Origin: DATBLE01 sp963775695 | Lineage (GTDB): Bacteria > Actinomycetota > Thermoleophilia > Gaiellales > Gaiellaceae | NCBI GenBank assembly: GCA_963775695.1 | Contig: CAVZJU010000004.1 | Span: 124,001-188,000, forward strand | Length of the DNA: 64,000 bases | Direction: 5' to 3' | Part shown: positions 1 to 8,109 of the stretch, in pieces | How positions within the stretch are numbered: position 1 is the first letter of the stretch | How the letters are laid out: each line of letters starts with the position of its first letter | Notes under the pieces: model-generated | Databases searched by the model: none | The model's input: only the letters and a program-made list of their open reading frames with translations | Told to the model about the DNA's origin: nothing | Translations under genes and position numbers: made by a program

Positions 1-2
1 AG

Positions 3-848
3 AGCGCGGTCGCCGAGGCGATCGCGCGGCAGATCCCGGCAGACCTGGTTGCCGCCGACTCTGCGCAGCTCTACCGGGGCCTGGCCATCCTGACCAACCA
101 GTCACCGGCCGCCCTCGTCGAGATCTTGCCGCTCGACCACGAAGCTTCGGTTGCCGAGTTCCAGACGCTCGCGCATGCCGCGATCGACGCGGCGTTCGAA
201 GCCGACCGCACGCCCGTCGTGGTCGGCGGAACCGGCTTGTACTTCCGGGCGGCGCTCGCCGAGCTCGAGGTTCCGCCTGCGCCTGCCCCCGGCGCCCGCG
301 AGCGGTGGGGTGCTGTCTACGACGAGAGTCCCGAGCAAGCGCACACGATCCTGGGCGAGGTCGATCCGGAGGCGGCGGCGGCCGTGCACCCGAACGACCG
401 GCGGAGGGTTGTGCGGGCGCTGGAGCTGGCCGAGGCGGGGCATTCGCTGCGCGGCGACCGGCTCTGGGCCGGTGACACCCGGCGGCCGACGACGATCGTC
501 GGGCTCGAGGTCCCGCCGGCGGAGCTCGAGCGCCGGATCGAGCGCCGGACCCGGGGAATGTTCGAAGCGGGCGTCGAGGACGAAGTCCGACGCGCCCTCG
601 CGCGGCCGCTCTCGACGACGGCGCGCAAGATCATCGGCCTGCGCGAGGTCGGCGAGCTTCCGCGGGGAGAGGCAGAGGCCGCGCTCATCGTCCGCACACG
701 GCAGCTGGCCTCCTACCAGCGGAAGTGGATGCGCCGCATCCCCGGGCTCGTTAGCGTGCCGGCTGACCGTTCTCCCGACGAGGTGGCCGATGACGTTCTC
801 GCGCTGGCGTGCGGCGGGCAACGAATACCTGCTGGCCGAGCGAGCTGA
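3..848 (+). CDS. miaA: tRNA dimethylallyltransferase MiaA (5'-truncated by window edge)
   Basis: MiaA transfers the dimethylallyl group to N6 of adenosine-37 in tRNAs that read codons starting with U. The frame is open from the first bases of the window and reads SAVAEAIARQIPADLVAADS then AQLYRG, which is the DSxQxY region just after the P-loop; the start codon and P-loop lie outside the window. GGTGLYFRA and the C-terminal ARKIIGLREV and TRQLASYQRKWMRR segments are typical of the family. Its 3' end overlaps the dapF start by 59 bp, as in the miaA-dapF order of many actinobacteria. The family assignment is firm. Confidence 0.95.
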   Translation, partial: SAVAEAIARQIPADLVAADSAQLYRGLAILTNQSPAALVEILPLDHEASVAEFQTLAHAAIDAAFEADRTPVVVGGTGLYFRAALAELEVPPAPAPGARERWGAVYDESPEQAHTILGEVDPEAAAAVHPNDRRRVVRALELAEAGHSLRGDRLWAGDTRRPTTIVGLEVPPAELERRIERRTRGMFEAGVEDEVRRALARPLSTTARKIIGLREVGELPRGEAEAALIVRTRQLASYQRKWMRRIPGLVSVPADRSPDEVADDVLALACGGQRIPAGRAS

Positions 849-1494
849 ACTCGGGGCTCCGCTCACGCCCGACGGCGTACGAGCGGAGGTCGGCGGCTCG
901 GACGGCATCCTCGAGGTCGTGGCGGTTGCCGATCGCGAGGCCGAGATCGTGATCTGGAACCCGGACGGGTCGACGGCCGAGCTGTCGGGCAACGGCACAC
1001 GGATCGTCGCCCGCTGGCTGGCGGACCGAAGCGGGGCGGAGGACGTGACCGTCCGGGTCGGCGACCGGACCGTCGCCGCACGCCTGTTGCCTGACGGCGA
1101 GATCGAGCAGGACGTCGGGACGGTCGAGGTCTACGCGCGGGAGCGAGTCGCAGGCCTCGAGGTCGTCCCGGTTTCAGTCGGCAATCCGCACGCAGTGGTC
1201 GTCGGCGACCCCGACGACCTGCCTCTGATCGGCCCGCTGCTCGAGACGCATCCGCGCTTTCCCGGGCGCACGAACGTGCAGGTGGTGCGGGTCGACTCTC
1301 CGGGAGCCGTGACCGCGCGGGTCTGGGAGCGTGGCGTAGGGGAGACCCGCTCGTCGGGAACGAGCGCGGTCGCGGTCGCGGCGGCGACGCACGGTCATGG
1401 TGAAGTCGTCGTCTCGTTCCCCGGCGGCGACCTGACCGTTCGACTCGAGGACGGGTCCGCACGCCTCACCGGTCCGGTCGAGCGCATCGGGTAA
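790..1494 (+). CDS. dapF: Diaminopimelate epimerase DapF, with Ser at both catalytic Cys positions
   Basis: DapF interconverts LL- and meso-diaminopimelate for lysine and peptidoglycan. The 234-residue product keeps the fold markers: the N-terminal AAGNEY segment, NPDGSTAE at 58-65, VSVGNPHAVV near 128-137 and WERGVGETRSSGT near 179-191. Known DapF enzymes use two cysteines, in the CGNG and CGTG motifs; here both are serine (S66 in SGNG, S189 in SGTS). The protein is also about 40 residues shorter than usual, mainly in the first domain. The ATG start inside miaA is chosen because it gives the FSRWRAAGNEY opening. It may be a variant epimerase or a relative with another activity; dapD, dapC and dapE next door argue for a lysine-pathway role. 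Confidence 0.85.
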   Translation: MTFSRWRAAGNEYLLAERAELGAPLTPDGVRAEVGGSDGILEVVAVADREAEIVIWNPDGSTAELSGNGTRIVARWLADRSGAEDVTVRVGDRTVAARLLPDGEIEQDVGTVEVYARERVAGLEVVPVSVGNPHAVVVGDPDDLPLIGPLLETHPRFPGRTNVQVVRVDSPGAVTARVWERGVGETRSSGTSAVAVAAATHGHGEVVVSFPGGDLTVRLEDGSARLTGPVERIG

Positions 1495-1661
1495 CACCTC
1501 GGCAAGGCGATTTCGGTGCATAGTCGGCACAGACGCGCCGCGGGATCCCGACTACGCTGGCAATCCCGCCGCGCAACCTTCCCCGGGTGGGTGGGGGTTA
1601 GGGATGGGACCTCGGAGCTCGCCTCCGCCCGCGCAGCGGCTGCCCGACGGTGAGGCGGGAT

Positions 1662-2408
1662 TCAGCTGCCGATGCCGTACTCGCGCAGCGCGTCGTTCAG
1701 GCCGACCTTGAGGTCGGTCGACTCGTCGCGGCGGCCGATGATCAGCGCGCACGCGAGCTGGTACGTCCCGGCCGGGAACTCCTTCGGCCTCGTCCCTGGC
1801 ACGACCACCGAGCGCGGTGGCACGTAGCCGCGATGTTCGACCGGCTCGGTGCCGGTCACGTCGATGATCGGCACGGAGGCGGTCAGCGACACGTTGGGTG
1901 CGAGCACCGCGCCTTCGCCGATCCGGACGCCCTCGGTGAGGATGCAGCGCGAGCCGACGAACGCGCCGTCTTCGACGATCACCGGCCGCGCGTTGACCGG
2001 CTCGAGTACGCCGCCGATGCCGACGCCGCCGGCGAGGTGGACGTCCGCGCCGATCTGGGCGCACGACCCGACGGTTGCCCACGTGTCGATCATCGTGCGA
2101 GGCCCGACCCACGCTCCGATGTTCACGTAGCTCGGCATCATCACCACGCCCTCCGACAGGAACGAGCCGTACCGGGCAACGGCGGGCGGCACAACCCGCA
2201 CTCCCAGCGCCCCGTAGTCGTGCTTGAGCGGGATCTTGTCGTGGTATTCGAACGGGCCCAGCTCGATCGGCTCCATCTGCCGCTCGCGGAAGTAGTCGAG
2301 GATCGCAGCCTTCGCCTGCTCGTTGACGACCCAGCCGTCGCCCGAGCGCTCGGCGATGCGGATCTCGCCTCGGTCGAGTGCGGCGATCGTGTCGTCGGTC
2401 GCGCTCAT
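1662..2408 (-). CDS. dapD: Tetrahydrodipicolinate N-succinyltransferase DapD
   Basis: DapD uses succinyl-CoA to acylate tetrahydrodipicolinate, the first committed step of the succinylase branch of lysine synthesis. The 248-residue protein has an N-terminal helical part (1-70) followed by left-handed beta-helix hexapeptide repeats; MIDTWATVGSCAQIGADVHL (about 106-125) and the GVGIGGVLEP turn are the family core. The ATG at 2408 is the only good start. dapC follows upstream on the same strand with a 139-bp gap that contains hairpin-like repeats, so the two may be expressed together. Assignment is secure. Confidence 0.95.
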   Translation of the reverse strand: MSATDDTIAALDRGEIRIAERSGDGWVVNEQAKAAILDYFRERQMEPIELGPFEYHDKIPLKHDYGALGVRVVPPAVARYGSFLSEGVVMMPSYVNIGAWVGPRTMIDTWATVGSCAQIGADVHLAGGVGIGGVLEPVNARPVIVEDGAFVGSRCILTEGVRIGEGAVLAPNVSLTASVPIIDVTGTEPVEHRGYVPPRSVVVPGTRPKEFPAGTYQLACALIIGRRDESTDLKVGLNDALREYGIGS

Positions 2409-2547
2409 GGGCCGTTACCTGGCCCTTGAGTGGGGAGGGGGCCGAGGGGAATCGGAAGGTTCCCCCGTACGTATCGGCCTCCAGAAGAAGGAGGGTCGTG
2501 GGGGACACATGGTTTCACCCACGGGAGCGAGCCGTAGGCGAGCGACG

Positions 2548-3690
2548 TCACAGGACGTCCTCCAGGATCGCCGCCGTGCGCTCGCACTCCTCCAGGGTGG
2601 GTACGAGCGCGATCCGGATGTACCCCTCGCCGGAGTCGCCGAGATACGAGCCCGGCGTGACGACGACCCCGTGGCGGAGCAGTCGCTCCGCGCAGGCCTC
2701 GGAGGCCTCGCCGTCCGGCACCTCGACCCAGAGGTACATGGTCGCGGCGCTCGCGGCGACGCGCCAACCCTTGCGCGCGAGCACCGGGAGAAGGACGTTG
2801 CGCTTGCGGCGGTATGCCTCCCGCGTGCGCTCGACGTGTGCCTCGTCGCTCCACGCGACGACCGACGCACGCTGGACGAACTCCTGCGGCACAGCGCCCG
2901 TCGAGGGACGGTACGTCTTCAACGCGGAGACGATGTCCGCCGGACCGGCGACGAAGCCGGAGCGATACCCGGTCATCGACGAGCGCTTGGAGAGCGTCTG
3001 GAAGACGGCGACGTTCGACCGCTCGCCCAGCTCCAGGGCCGAGCGCGGCGGCTCGTCGAACCAGAGCTCGCTGTAGGCCTCGTCCGAGCAGAGCACGAAG
3101 TCGTGCTCCCGCGCGAGCTGCGCCAGCCGCTCGTAGAACGCAACCGGGGCGGTCGCGCCCGTCGGGTTGTTCGGGTAGTTCACCCAGAAGAGCGCGATCC
3201 GGTCCCAGTCGTCGACGTCGTCCAGGTCCGGGAGGAAGCCGTTTGACTCCAGCAGGGGCAGCGGCTCCACCCGCGCCCCTGCGAACGCCGCGCCGCGCGC
3301 CGGCACCGGATAGCCCGGCTCGGTGACGACGACCGTGTCCTTGGGGCCGTTCGGGTCGACCATCAGCTGCGCGAAGCTGAAGATCGCCTCCTTGCTGCCG
3401 TAGGTCGGGATCAGCTCGGCGTCGGGGTCGAGCTGCGCCCGGAACCGCCGCTCGCACCAGCCGGCGATCGCCTGCCGCAGCTCCGGGAGCCCCTCCGCCT
3501 TTGGATAGCCCATCCGCTCTCGGAGCCCCTCGACGAGCGCCTGCCGGATCAGCGGGTCGGTCGGCTCGCGCGGATCGCCCTGTCCGAAGTCGAGAATCTC
3601 GACACCGCCGGCGGCGGCCTCGCGCTTGGCCCGCTCGATGCGCACGAACGGGTAGGTGCCTTGCGCCGACAGGACGGGGGAGACCTGCAT
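2548..3690 (-). CDS. dapC: Succinyldiaminopimelate transaminase DapC (class I/II aminotransferase)
   Basis: This is a fold-type I PLP aminotransferase, most likely the N-succinyl-LL-diaminopimelate aminotransferase that acts between DapD and DapE. Visible features are GQGDPREPTDPLI near the N terminus, the NYPNNPTG motif, SDEAYSELWF, and the PLP lysine in TLSKRSSMTGYRSGF, with the C-terminal arginine in YIRIALVPT. I use ATG 3690; a GTG at 3696 is equally in frame and neither has a clear Shine-Dalgarno. A perfect palindrome of the dispersed repeat (3696-3720) touches the start region. Specific substrate is inferred from the dapD/dapE context. Confidence 0.88.
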   Translation of the reverse strand: MQVSPVLSAQGTYPFVRIERAKREAAAGGVEILDFGQGDPREPTDPLIRQALVEGLRERMGYPKAEGLPELRQAIAGWCERRFRAQLDPDAELIPTYGSKEAIFSFAQLMVDPNGPKDTVVVTEPGYPVPARGAAFAGARVEPLPLLESNGFLPDLDDVDDWDRIALFWVNYPNNPTGATAPVAFYERLAQLAREHDFVLCSDEAYSELWFDEPPRSALELGERSNVAVFQTLSKRSSMTGYRSGFVAGPADIVSALKTYRPSTGAVPQEFVQRASVVAWSDEAHVERTREAYRRKRNVLLPVLARKGWRVAASAATMYLWVEVPDGEASEACAERLLRHGVVVTPGSYLGDSGEGYIRIALVPTLEECERTAAILEDVL

Positions 3691-3695
3691 CAGCA

Positions 3696-3792
3696 CGGGG
3701 GAAACGGCCGGTTTCCCCCGTGAGCCCCCTGCCCTGAACCCGAAATCCTCTTGCCATCCCGCAGCGGGCCGCGCCCGCCATGTCGGTCGCGG
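3696..3792 (-). repeat. Dispersed intergenic repeat, copy B (hairpin plus conserved block)
   Basis: Positions 3696-3720 form a perfect 10-bp stem (CGGGGGAAAC / GTTTCCCCCG) around a GGCCG loop. At 3769-3792 lies a block whose complement contains CGACCGACATGGCGGGCG. The same two parts, in the opposite orientation, occur at 13911-14028 and 18729-18826, and single parts elsewhere. The spacing between the parts is 48 bp, identical to copy D. Confidence 0.75.
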
Positions 3793-3829
3793 CCGAGAAC
3801 GGCTAACCAGAGCACGCCCATGATCGAAC

Positions 3830-4873
3830 CTAGCTTATGAAACGTCGGAGGACTTCAAACGTCCGCTCGAGCCCCGCGATCTCCACCCGCTCGTCACGGC
3901 GGTGCGCGTAGCGCGTAGCGCCGGGGCCGAAGTTGACCGCGTCGAGCCCCTGCGCCGCGAACTCCGCCACCGGCGTCCAGGCCTGCTTCGGCTCGATCGC
4001 GAGGTCGCCCGCCCGCCGGAGCCGCTCCACCAGCTCCGAATCGGTCGCCACGCGCGCAGACGGCGAGTTGGAGGTGATCTCCACCTCGCCGCCGACCAGC
4101 CTGCGCAGCCGCTGCTCCGCCTCCGCCGGCCCACGCCCCGGCGCGTACCGGTAGTTGAGCCGCACCTCGACCCGATCGGGGATGACGTTGTCTGCGATCC
4201 CGCCCTCGATCCGGGTCGCGCTCAGCACCTCGACGAAGGTGAGCCCCCCGGCCTCGACCTCGACCGGCTCGGCGTCGACCACCGGCGCTAGCCCGCGAAC
4301 GGCCACGTCGATCGCGTTCACGCCCTGCCACGGACGGGCGGAGTGGGCGCTCTCGCCTCGGAAGACCGCGGTGGCGTTGAGGTTGCCGAGGCAGCCTGCG
4401 TGGATGGCGTTGTCGGTCGGCTCCAGCACGACGACCAGGTCGGACTCGCCAACGACCGACGCCTCGGCGAAGACGCGCGGCAGCGCGCTCTCCTCGATCG
4501 ACAGCTCCTCGCGGACGAAGAAGAGGAACCCGAGGTCGCAGGCCGCCGCAGCGGGCTCGGCGGCGGCCCAGGCGGCGAGCTCTACCATCACCGCCACGCC
4601 GCCCTTCATGTCGCTCGCGCCGAGGCCGATCACGTAGCCGTCCTCGATGCGCCCGGGCAGGTTGTCCTGCGGCGGCACGGTGTCGAGGTGACCGGCGAGG
4701 AGCACGAGCGGCCGCCCGGTTCGCGCGGTCGTGAACAGCAGCGCCTCGTCGGTCGAGTAGGTGAGCGGGAGGGACACCGCGTGGCGAACGTGGTCGACGA
4801 GCCGCTGCTCGCCCCGGCTGGGAGAGGGGATGTTCACGAGCTCGAGTGTGCGCCGGGCGAGGTCGGAGGGCAT
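3830..4873 (-). CDS. dapE: Succinyl-diaminopimelate desuccinylase DapE (M20 metallopeptidase)
   Basis: DapE hydrolyses N-succinyl-LL-diaminopimelate to succinate and LL-diaminopimelate. The 347-residue product has the M20 zinc ligands and catalytic residues: AGHLDTVPP (His and Asp), GLGASDMKGG (bridging Asp), FVREELS (Glu-Glu equivalent) and VVLEPTDN, with the dimerisation lid between (ESAHSARPWQGVNAI). I choose the ATG at 4873 because the frame upstream has no family similarity and a -10-like TAATCT sits 7 nt before it. It is the third dap gene on this strand. Confidence 0.93.
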   Translation of the reverse strand: MPSDLARRTLELVNIPSPSRGEQRLVDHVRHAVSLPLTYSTDEALLFTTARTGRPLVLLAGHLDTVPPQDNLPGRIEDGYVIGLGASDMKGGVAVMVELAAWAAAEPAAAACDLGFLFFVREELSIEESALPRVFAEASVVGESDLVVVLEPTDNAIHAGCLGNLNATAVFRGESAHSARPWQGVNAIDVAVRGLAPVVDAEPVEVEAGGLTFVEVLSATRIEGGIADNVIPDRVEVRLNYRYAPGRGPAEAEQRLRRLVGGEVEITSNSPSARVATDSELVERLRRAGDLAIEPKQAWTPVAEFAAQGLDAVNFGPGATRYAHRRDERVEIAGLERTFEVLRRFIS

Positions 4874-4880
4874 CCCCCGC

Positions 4881-4909
4881 AGATTATCCGGGTCCGACCG
4901 AGATGTAAG
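4881..4909 (-). promoter_or_regulatory. Probable promoter of dapE
   Basis: On the minus strand a -10-like TAATCT (4881-4886) is preceded after 17 nt by CTTACA (4904-4909). The -10 box ends 7 nt before the dapE ATG, so the transcript would be leaderless or nearly so. Confidence 0.5.
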
Positions 4910-4997
4910 CGTCTCGAAAGGAACCGTTTGCCGCTCTCCGCCCGGGGAAAACCGACGTCTCGGAAGGCAACGCGAACGACCACGAAAGGGGTAGGGA

Positions 4998-5843
4998 ATG
5001 CACACCAAGCAGAAGAGGCGCTGGGCAGCCCTCGGGGCAGTCTTCGGCGCAGGGGTGGCCGCTGTCGTCGTTGCCGCTCTTGGGGCGTTCGCCACGATCG
5101 GCGACGCCGCGTCCAAGGTGGCACCGGTCAACACGAGCCCGCCGACGATCAGCGGCACGCCGCAGGAGGGCAGCACGCTCAAGGCCAACCGCGGCGAGTG
5201 GAAGAACAATCCGACCGACTACAACTACTACTGGCTCCGTTGTGACAAGACGGGCGGCAGTTGCGCGAACATCGGCGGGGCGGGCGGGTCGAGGTCGTAC
5301 AAGTTGACCTCTGCCGACGTCGGCAACACCGTCCGGTTCCGCACCAAGGCGACGAACGGCAGCGGCTCGACCAACGCCACGTCCGTCCCGACCGCGGTGA
5401 TCACGAAGGCGGCTGCGCCGCCGCCGCCGCCGCCGCCGCCGTCGAACGGCTGCCCGGCGAAGGGCAGCCCGGACCAGGTCAGCCAGATGTCGCTGCCGGC
5501 CAGGCTGATCATCGATCAGTTCCAGGCGCAGCCTTCGTCGGTCACCTCCGGGGCGCAGTCGTTCGTGTTCCGTGTCCACGTCACCTCGACGTGCACCGGT
5601 CCGGTGCAGGGGGCGATCGTGTACGCAACGCCGACGCCGTTCAACCAGTTCGGCGAGACGCAGAGCAACTCCGGCTCCGACGGCTGGGCGACGCTCACCT
5701 TCAGCCGGCAGGCGAACTTCCCGGTGAACGGCAAGCAGCAGATCCTCGCGATGTTCGTCCGCGCGAGCAAGCCGGGCGAGAGCACGCTCGCCGGCATCAC
5801 CGGCTTCCGGCTCGTCAACGTTCCGGTGAACCTGCACGGGTAG
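4998..5843 (+). CDS. Secreted protein with one bacterial Ig-like domain
   Basis: The 281-residue product begins with a basic stretch (KQKRRW) and a hydrophobic helix (about 10-36), consistent with a signal peptide or N-terminal anchor. Residues about 45-135 match the Ig-like repeat common in Thermoleophilia exoproteins: NTSPPTISGTPQEGSTL, NYYWLRCDKTGGSC and LTSADVGNTVRFRTKATN. A run of eight prolines then links it to a C-terminal domain (about 150-281) that I do not recognise. The start has a strong GGGGTAGGGA Shine-Dalgarno. It is monocistronic, divergent from dapE, and followed by a hairpin. Function is unknown; a cell-surface role is likely. Confidence 0.8.
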   Translation: MHTKQKRRWAALGAVFGAGVAAVVVAALGAFATIGDAASKVAPVNTSPPTISGTPQEGSTLKANRGEWKNNPTDYNYYWLRCDKTGGSCANIGGAGGSRSYKLTSADVGNTVRFRTKATNGSGSTNATSVPTAVITKAAAPPPPPPPPSNGCPAKGSPDQVSQMSLPARLIIDQFQAQPSSVTSGAQSFVFRVHVTSTCTGPVQGAIVYATPTPFNQFGETQSNSGSDGWATLTFSRQANFPVNGKQQILAMFVRASKPGESTLAGITGFRLVNVPVNLHG

Positions 5844-5873
5844 CACGGCCACCCGGCTACCCACTGCGGGCAA

Positions 5874-5897
5874 GGGGCCGTCCTCCGGGGCGGCCCC
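5874..5897 (+). terminator. Hairpin after the Ig-like secreted protein gene
   Basis: GGGGCCG (5874-5880) pairs with CGGCCCC (5891-5897). There is no T-run, as is usual in GC-rich actinobacteria. It separates the secreted-protein gene from hflX. Confidence 0.55.
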
Positions 5898-5933
5898 TCG
5901 TCTGGTCCCGGCCGACGTGGGATACTTCGGCTC

Positions 5934-7217
5934 GTGACCCAACGCCAGCCCGATCCCGCCCCGGGGGCGGATCCGGAGCGTGGGTTCGTCGTCGCCGTCC
6001 TGCCCAAGGGAGCCGATCCAGGCGAGGAGCTCGCCGAGATCCTCGAGCTGGCGCGGACGGCCGGCGTCGAGCCCGTCGCCACCCTCGTCCAGCCCCGTCT
6101 CCGCCCGGACCCGGCCACGTACGTCGGCAAGGGCAAACTCGACGAGCTGAAGCACGCCTTCTCCGAGTCGCCGGCAGAGGCGCTGCTCGTCGACGACGAG
6201 CTCGCGCCGAGCCAGCAGCGGCGGCTCGAGAACCTGCTCCAGGCGCGCGTCATCGACCGGACGCAGCTGATCCTCGACATCTTCGCGCAGCACGCCCGCA
6301 GCGCCGAAGGAAAGCTCCAGGTCGAGCTCGCGCAGCTCGAGTACAACCTGCCGCGGATGCGGGGGATGTGGCAGCACCTCGAGCGGCTCGGCGGGGGGGT
6401 CGGCACCCGAGGCCCCGGCGAGTCACAGCTCGAGACCGACCGCCGTCTCGCGCGCCGCAGGATCTCTCTGCTCAAGGAACGACTGGAGGAGCTCGGCAAG
6501 CAGCGCGACGTCCGGCGCAAGGCGCGACGGCGCTCTGAGACGCCGACGATCGCGCTGGCGGGCTACACGAACGTCGGCAAATCGACGCTCCTGAATGCGC
6601 TCACCGGCGCCCACGCGAAGATCGACGACCGCCTGTTCGAGACGCTCGACCCGACCACGCGCTCGTTCGAGCAGGACGGACGGCGTTACCTCGTCACCGA
6701 CACCGTCGGCTTCATCCGCCGGCTGCCGCACCAGCTGGTCGAGGGCTTCGCGGCCACCCTGGAGGAGACGCTCGTCGCCGATCTCGTTCTGCACGTCGCG
6801 GACGCGTCGGCGCCCGAGGACCGGCTCGACGAGCAACTGCGCGCGGTCAACGGCGTGCTGGAGGAGATCGGCGCGGCCGAGCTGCCGATCGAGCTCGTGC
6901 TGAACAAGATCGACGCTGTCGACGCCCTGCGGCGCCGACGACTCGAGAACCGCTTTCCAGGGTCGGTGCAGGTCTCGGCCCGGACCGGCGAGGGGCTGGA
7001 CGAGCTGCGCAGCCGGATCGCCGAGCGCTTCGCGCACCGCTTCGAGCTCGTCGAGCTGCTGCTCCCGTACTCGGAGGGAAGCAAGCTCGCGGAGCTGTAC
7101 GCGCTCGGGCCGCCGATCGAGTCGCGGACCGACCGCGAGGATGGGGTCCTGATCCGAGCGCGGCTCCCCGAGCGGGACGTTAGGCGCTTCGCCCGCTTCC
7201 TCGTGTCGGCCGCGTGA
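5934..7217 (+). CDS. hflX: GTPase HflX
   Basis: HflX is a ribosome-associated GTPase that splits or rescues stalled 70S ribosomes under stress. The 427-residue product has the HflX N-terminal domain (YVGKGKLDEL about 63-72, then LAPSQQRRLENLL), the coiled linker with GGGVGTRGPGESQLETDRR, and the G domain with G1 GYTNVGKST (about 211-219), G3 DTVGFI and G4 NKID. Start is GTG 5934, preceded 7 nt upstream by a -10-like GATACT (5921-5926), suggesting a leaderless mRNA. The stop overlaps the dut start by 4 bp (GTGA). Confidence 0.96.
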   Translation: MTQRQPDPAPGADPERGFVVAVLPKGADPGEELAEILELARTAGVEPVATLVQPRLRPDPATYVGKGKLDELKHAFSESPAEALLVDDELAPSQQRRLENLLQARVIDRTQLILDIFAQHARSAEGKLQVELAQLEYNLPRMRGMWQHLERLGGGVGTRGPGESQLETDRRLARRRISLLKERLEELGKQRDVRRKARRRSETPTIALAGYTNVGKSTLLNALTGAHAKIDDRLFETLDPTTRSFEQDGRRYLVTDTVGFIRRLPHQLVEGFAATLEETLVADLVLHVADASAPEDRLDEQLRAVNGVLEEIGAAELPIELVLNKIDAVDALRRRRLENRFPGSVQVSARTGEGLDELRSRIAERFAHRFELVELLLPYSEGSKLAELYALGPPIESRTDREDGVLIRARLPERDVRRFARFLVSAA

Positions 7218-7651
7218 TCGAGATCCCGGTCACGCGGCTTCGCGACGACGCCACGCTCCCCACCAGGGCCTACCCCGGCGACGCCGGTCTCGACCTCGTC
7301 GCCTGCGAGCGCCACGAGCTCGGCCCCGGTGAGCGTGCGCTGGTGGGGACCGGGATCGCGGTGGCGATCCCCGAGGGGCATGCCGGGCTGGTGTCGCCGC
7401 GCTCCGGCCTCGCCGCGAAGCACGGGATCACGATCGTCAACACGCCGGGCGTGGTCGACGCCGGCTACCGCGGCGAGCTGCGCGTGATCCTCCACAACAC
7501 CGACGCACGGGAGACGTTCCTGGTCGAGCCGGGCATGCGGATCGCCCAGCTCGTCGTCGTCGCCGTCCCGCAGGCGGACCTGCGCGAAGTGGAAGAGCTT
7601 CCGGCCAGCGAGCGCGGCGACGGCGGCTTCGGCTCCTCCGGGCACCGCTGA
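7214..7651 (+). CDS. dut: Deoxyuridine 5'-triphosphate nucleotidohydrolase (dUTPase)
   Basis: The enzyme hydrolyses dUTP to dUMP and pyrophosphate, keeping uracil out of DNA and supplying dTMP synthesis. All five trimeric dUTPase motifs are visible in 145 residues: AGLDLVA, SPRSGLA, NTPGVVDAGYRGEL (catalytic Asp), GMRIAQLVV and the P-loop-like GDGGFGSSG at the C terminus. It starts with GTG overlapping hflX by 4 bp, and its TGA shares a base with the ATG of the Nudix gene, so the three are translationally coupled. Confidence 0.96.
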   Translation: MIEIPVTRLRDDATLPTRAYPGDAGLDLVACERHELGPGERALVGTGIAVAIPEGHAGLVSPRSGLAAKHGITIVNTPGVVDAGYRGELRVILHNTDARETFLVEPGMRIAQLVVVAVPQADLREVEELPASERGDGGFGSSGHR

Positions 7652-8109
7652 TGGGCATCGAGCCGCGCATCCGGGTGTCGGCGCTGCTGCGCTGGAACGA
7701 TCGTGTCCTGCTCTGCCGGCACGAGAAACTCGGAAAGGAGTACTGGCTGCTCCCGGGCGGCGGCGTCGACTCGGGCGAGTCGCTCGTCGACGCGCTGCGC
7801 CGCGAGCTGCTCGAAGAGGTGGGGATCGACGACCCGATGCCGTTCGAAGGGCCGATCGCGATCGTCGACTCGATCTCGCCGCAGCGCGCGGTCCGGGCGA
7901 AGCATGTCGTCCACATCATCTTCTCGGCCGACCTCGGCGGGCGGTCGCTGGAGGCGGTGACCTCCGCCGACGCAGCGGTTCGCGGCCACCGACTCTTCGT
8001 GGTGGGCGAGCTCGACGAGGTCGTCCTGCATCCGCCGATCCAGCGGTTCCTCGCCCGCTGGCAGCCCGGCGACCCGACGGTCTACCTCGGGCCGCTCTGG
8101 GCGCCCTAG
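7651..8109 (+). CDS. Nudix hydrolase
   Basis: The 152-residue product is a single Nudix domain. The Nudix box GX5EX7REXXEEXG is complete: GGGVDSGESLVDALRREL continuing with LEEVGID (about 36-60). Substrate cannot be told from sequence; neighbouring dut suggests a nucleotide-pool sanitising role, but that is inference. The stop TAG interlocks with the stop of convergent gatD (8106-8109), leaving no intergenic space. Confidence 0.88.
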   Translation: MGIEPRIRVSALLRWNDRVLLCRHEKLGKEYWLLPGGGVDSGESLVDALRRELLEEVGIDDPMPFEGPIAIVDSISPQRAVRAKHVVHIIFSADLGGRSLEAVTSADAAVRGHRLFVVGELDEVVLHPPIQRFLARWQPGDPTVYLGPLWAP

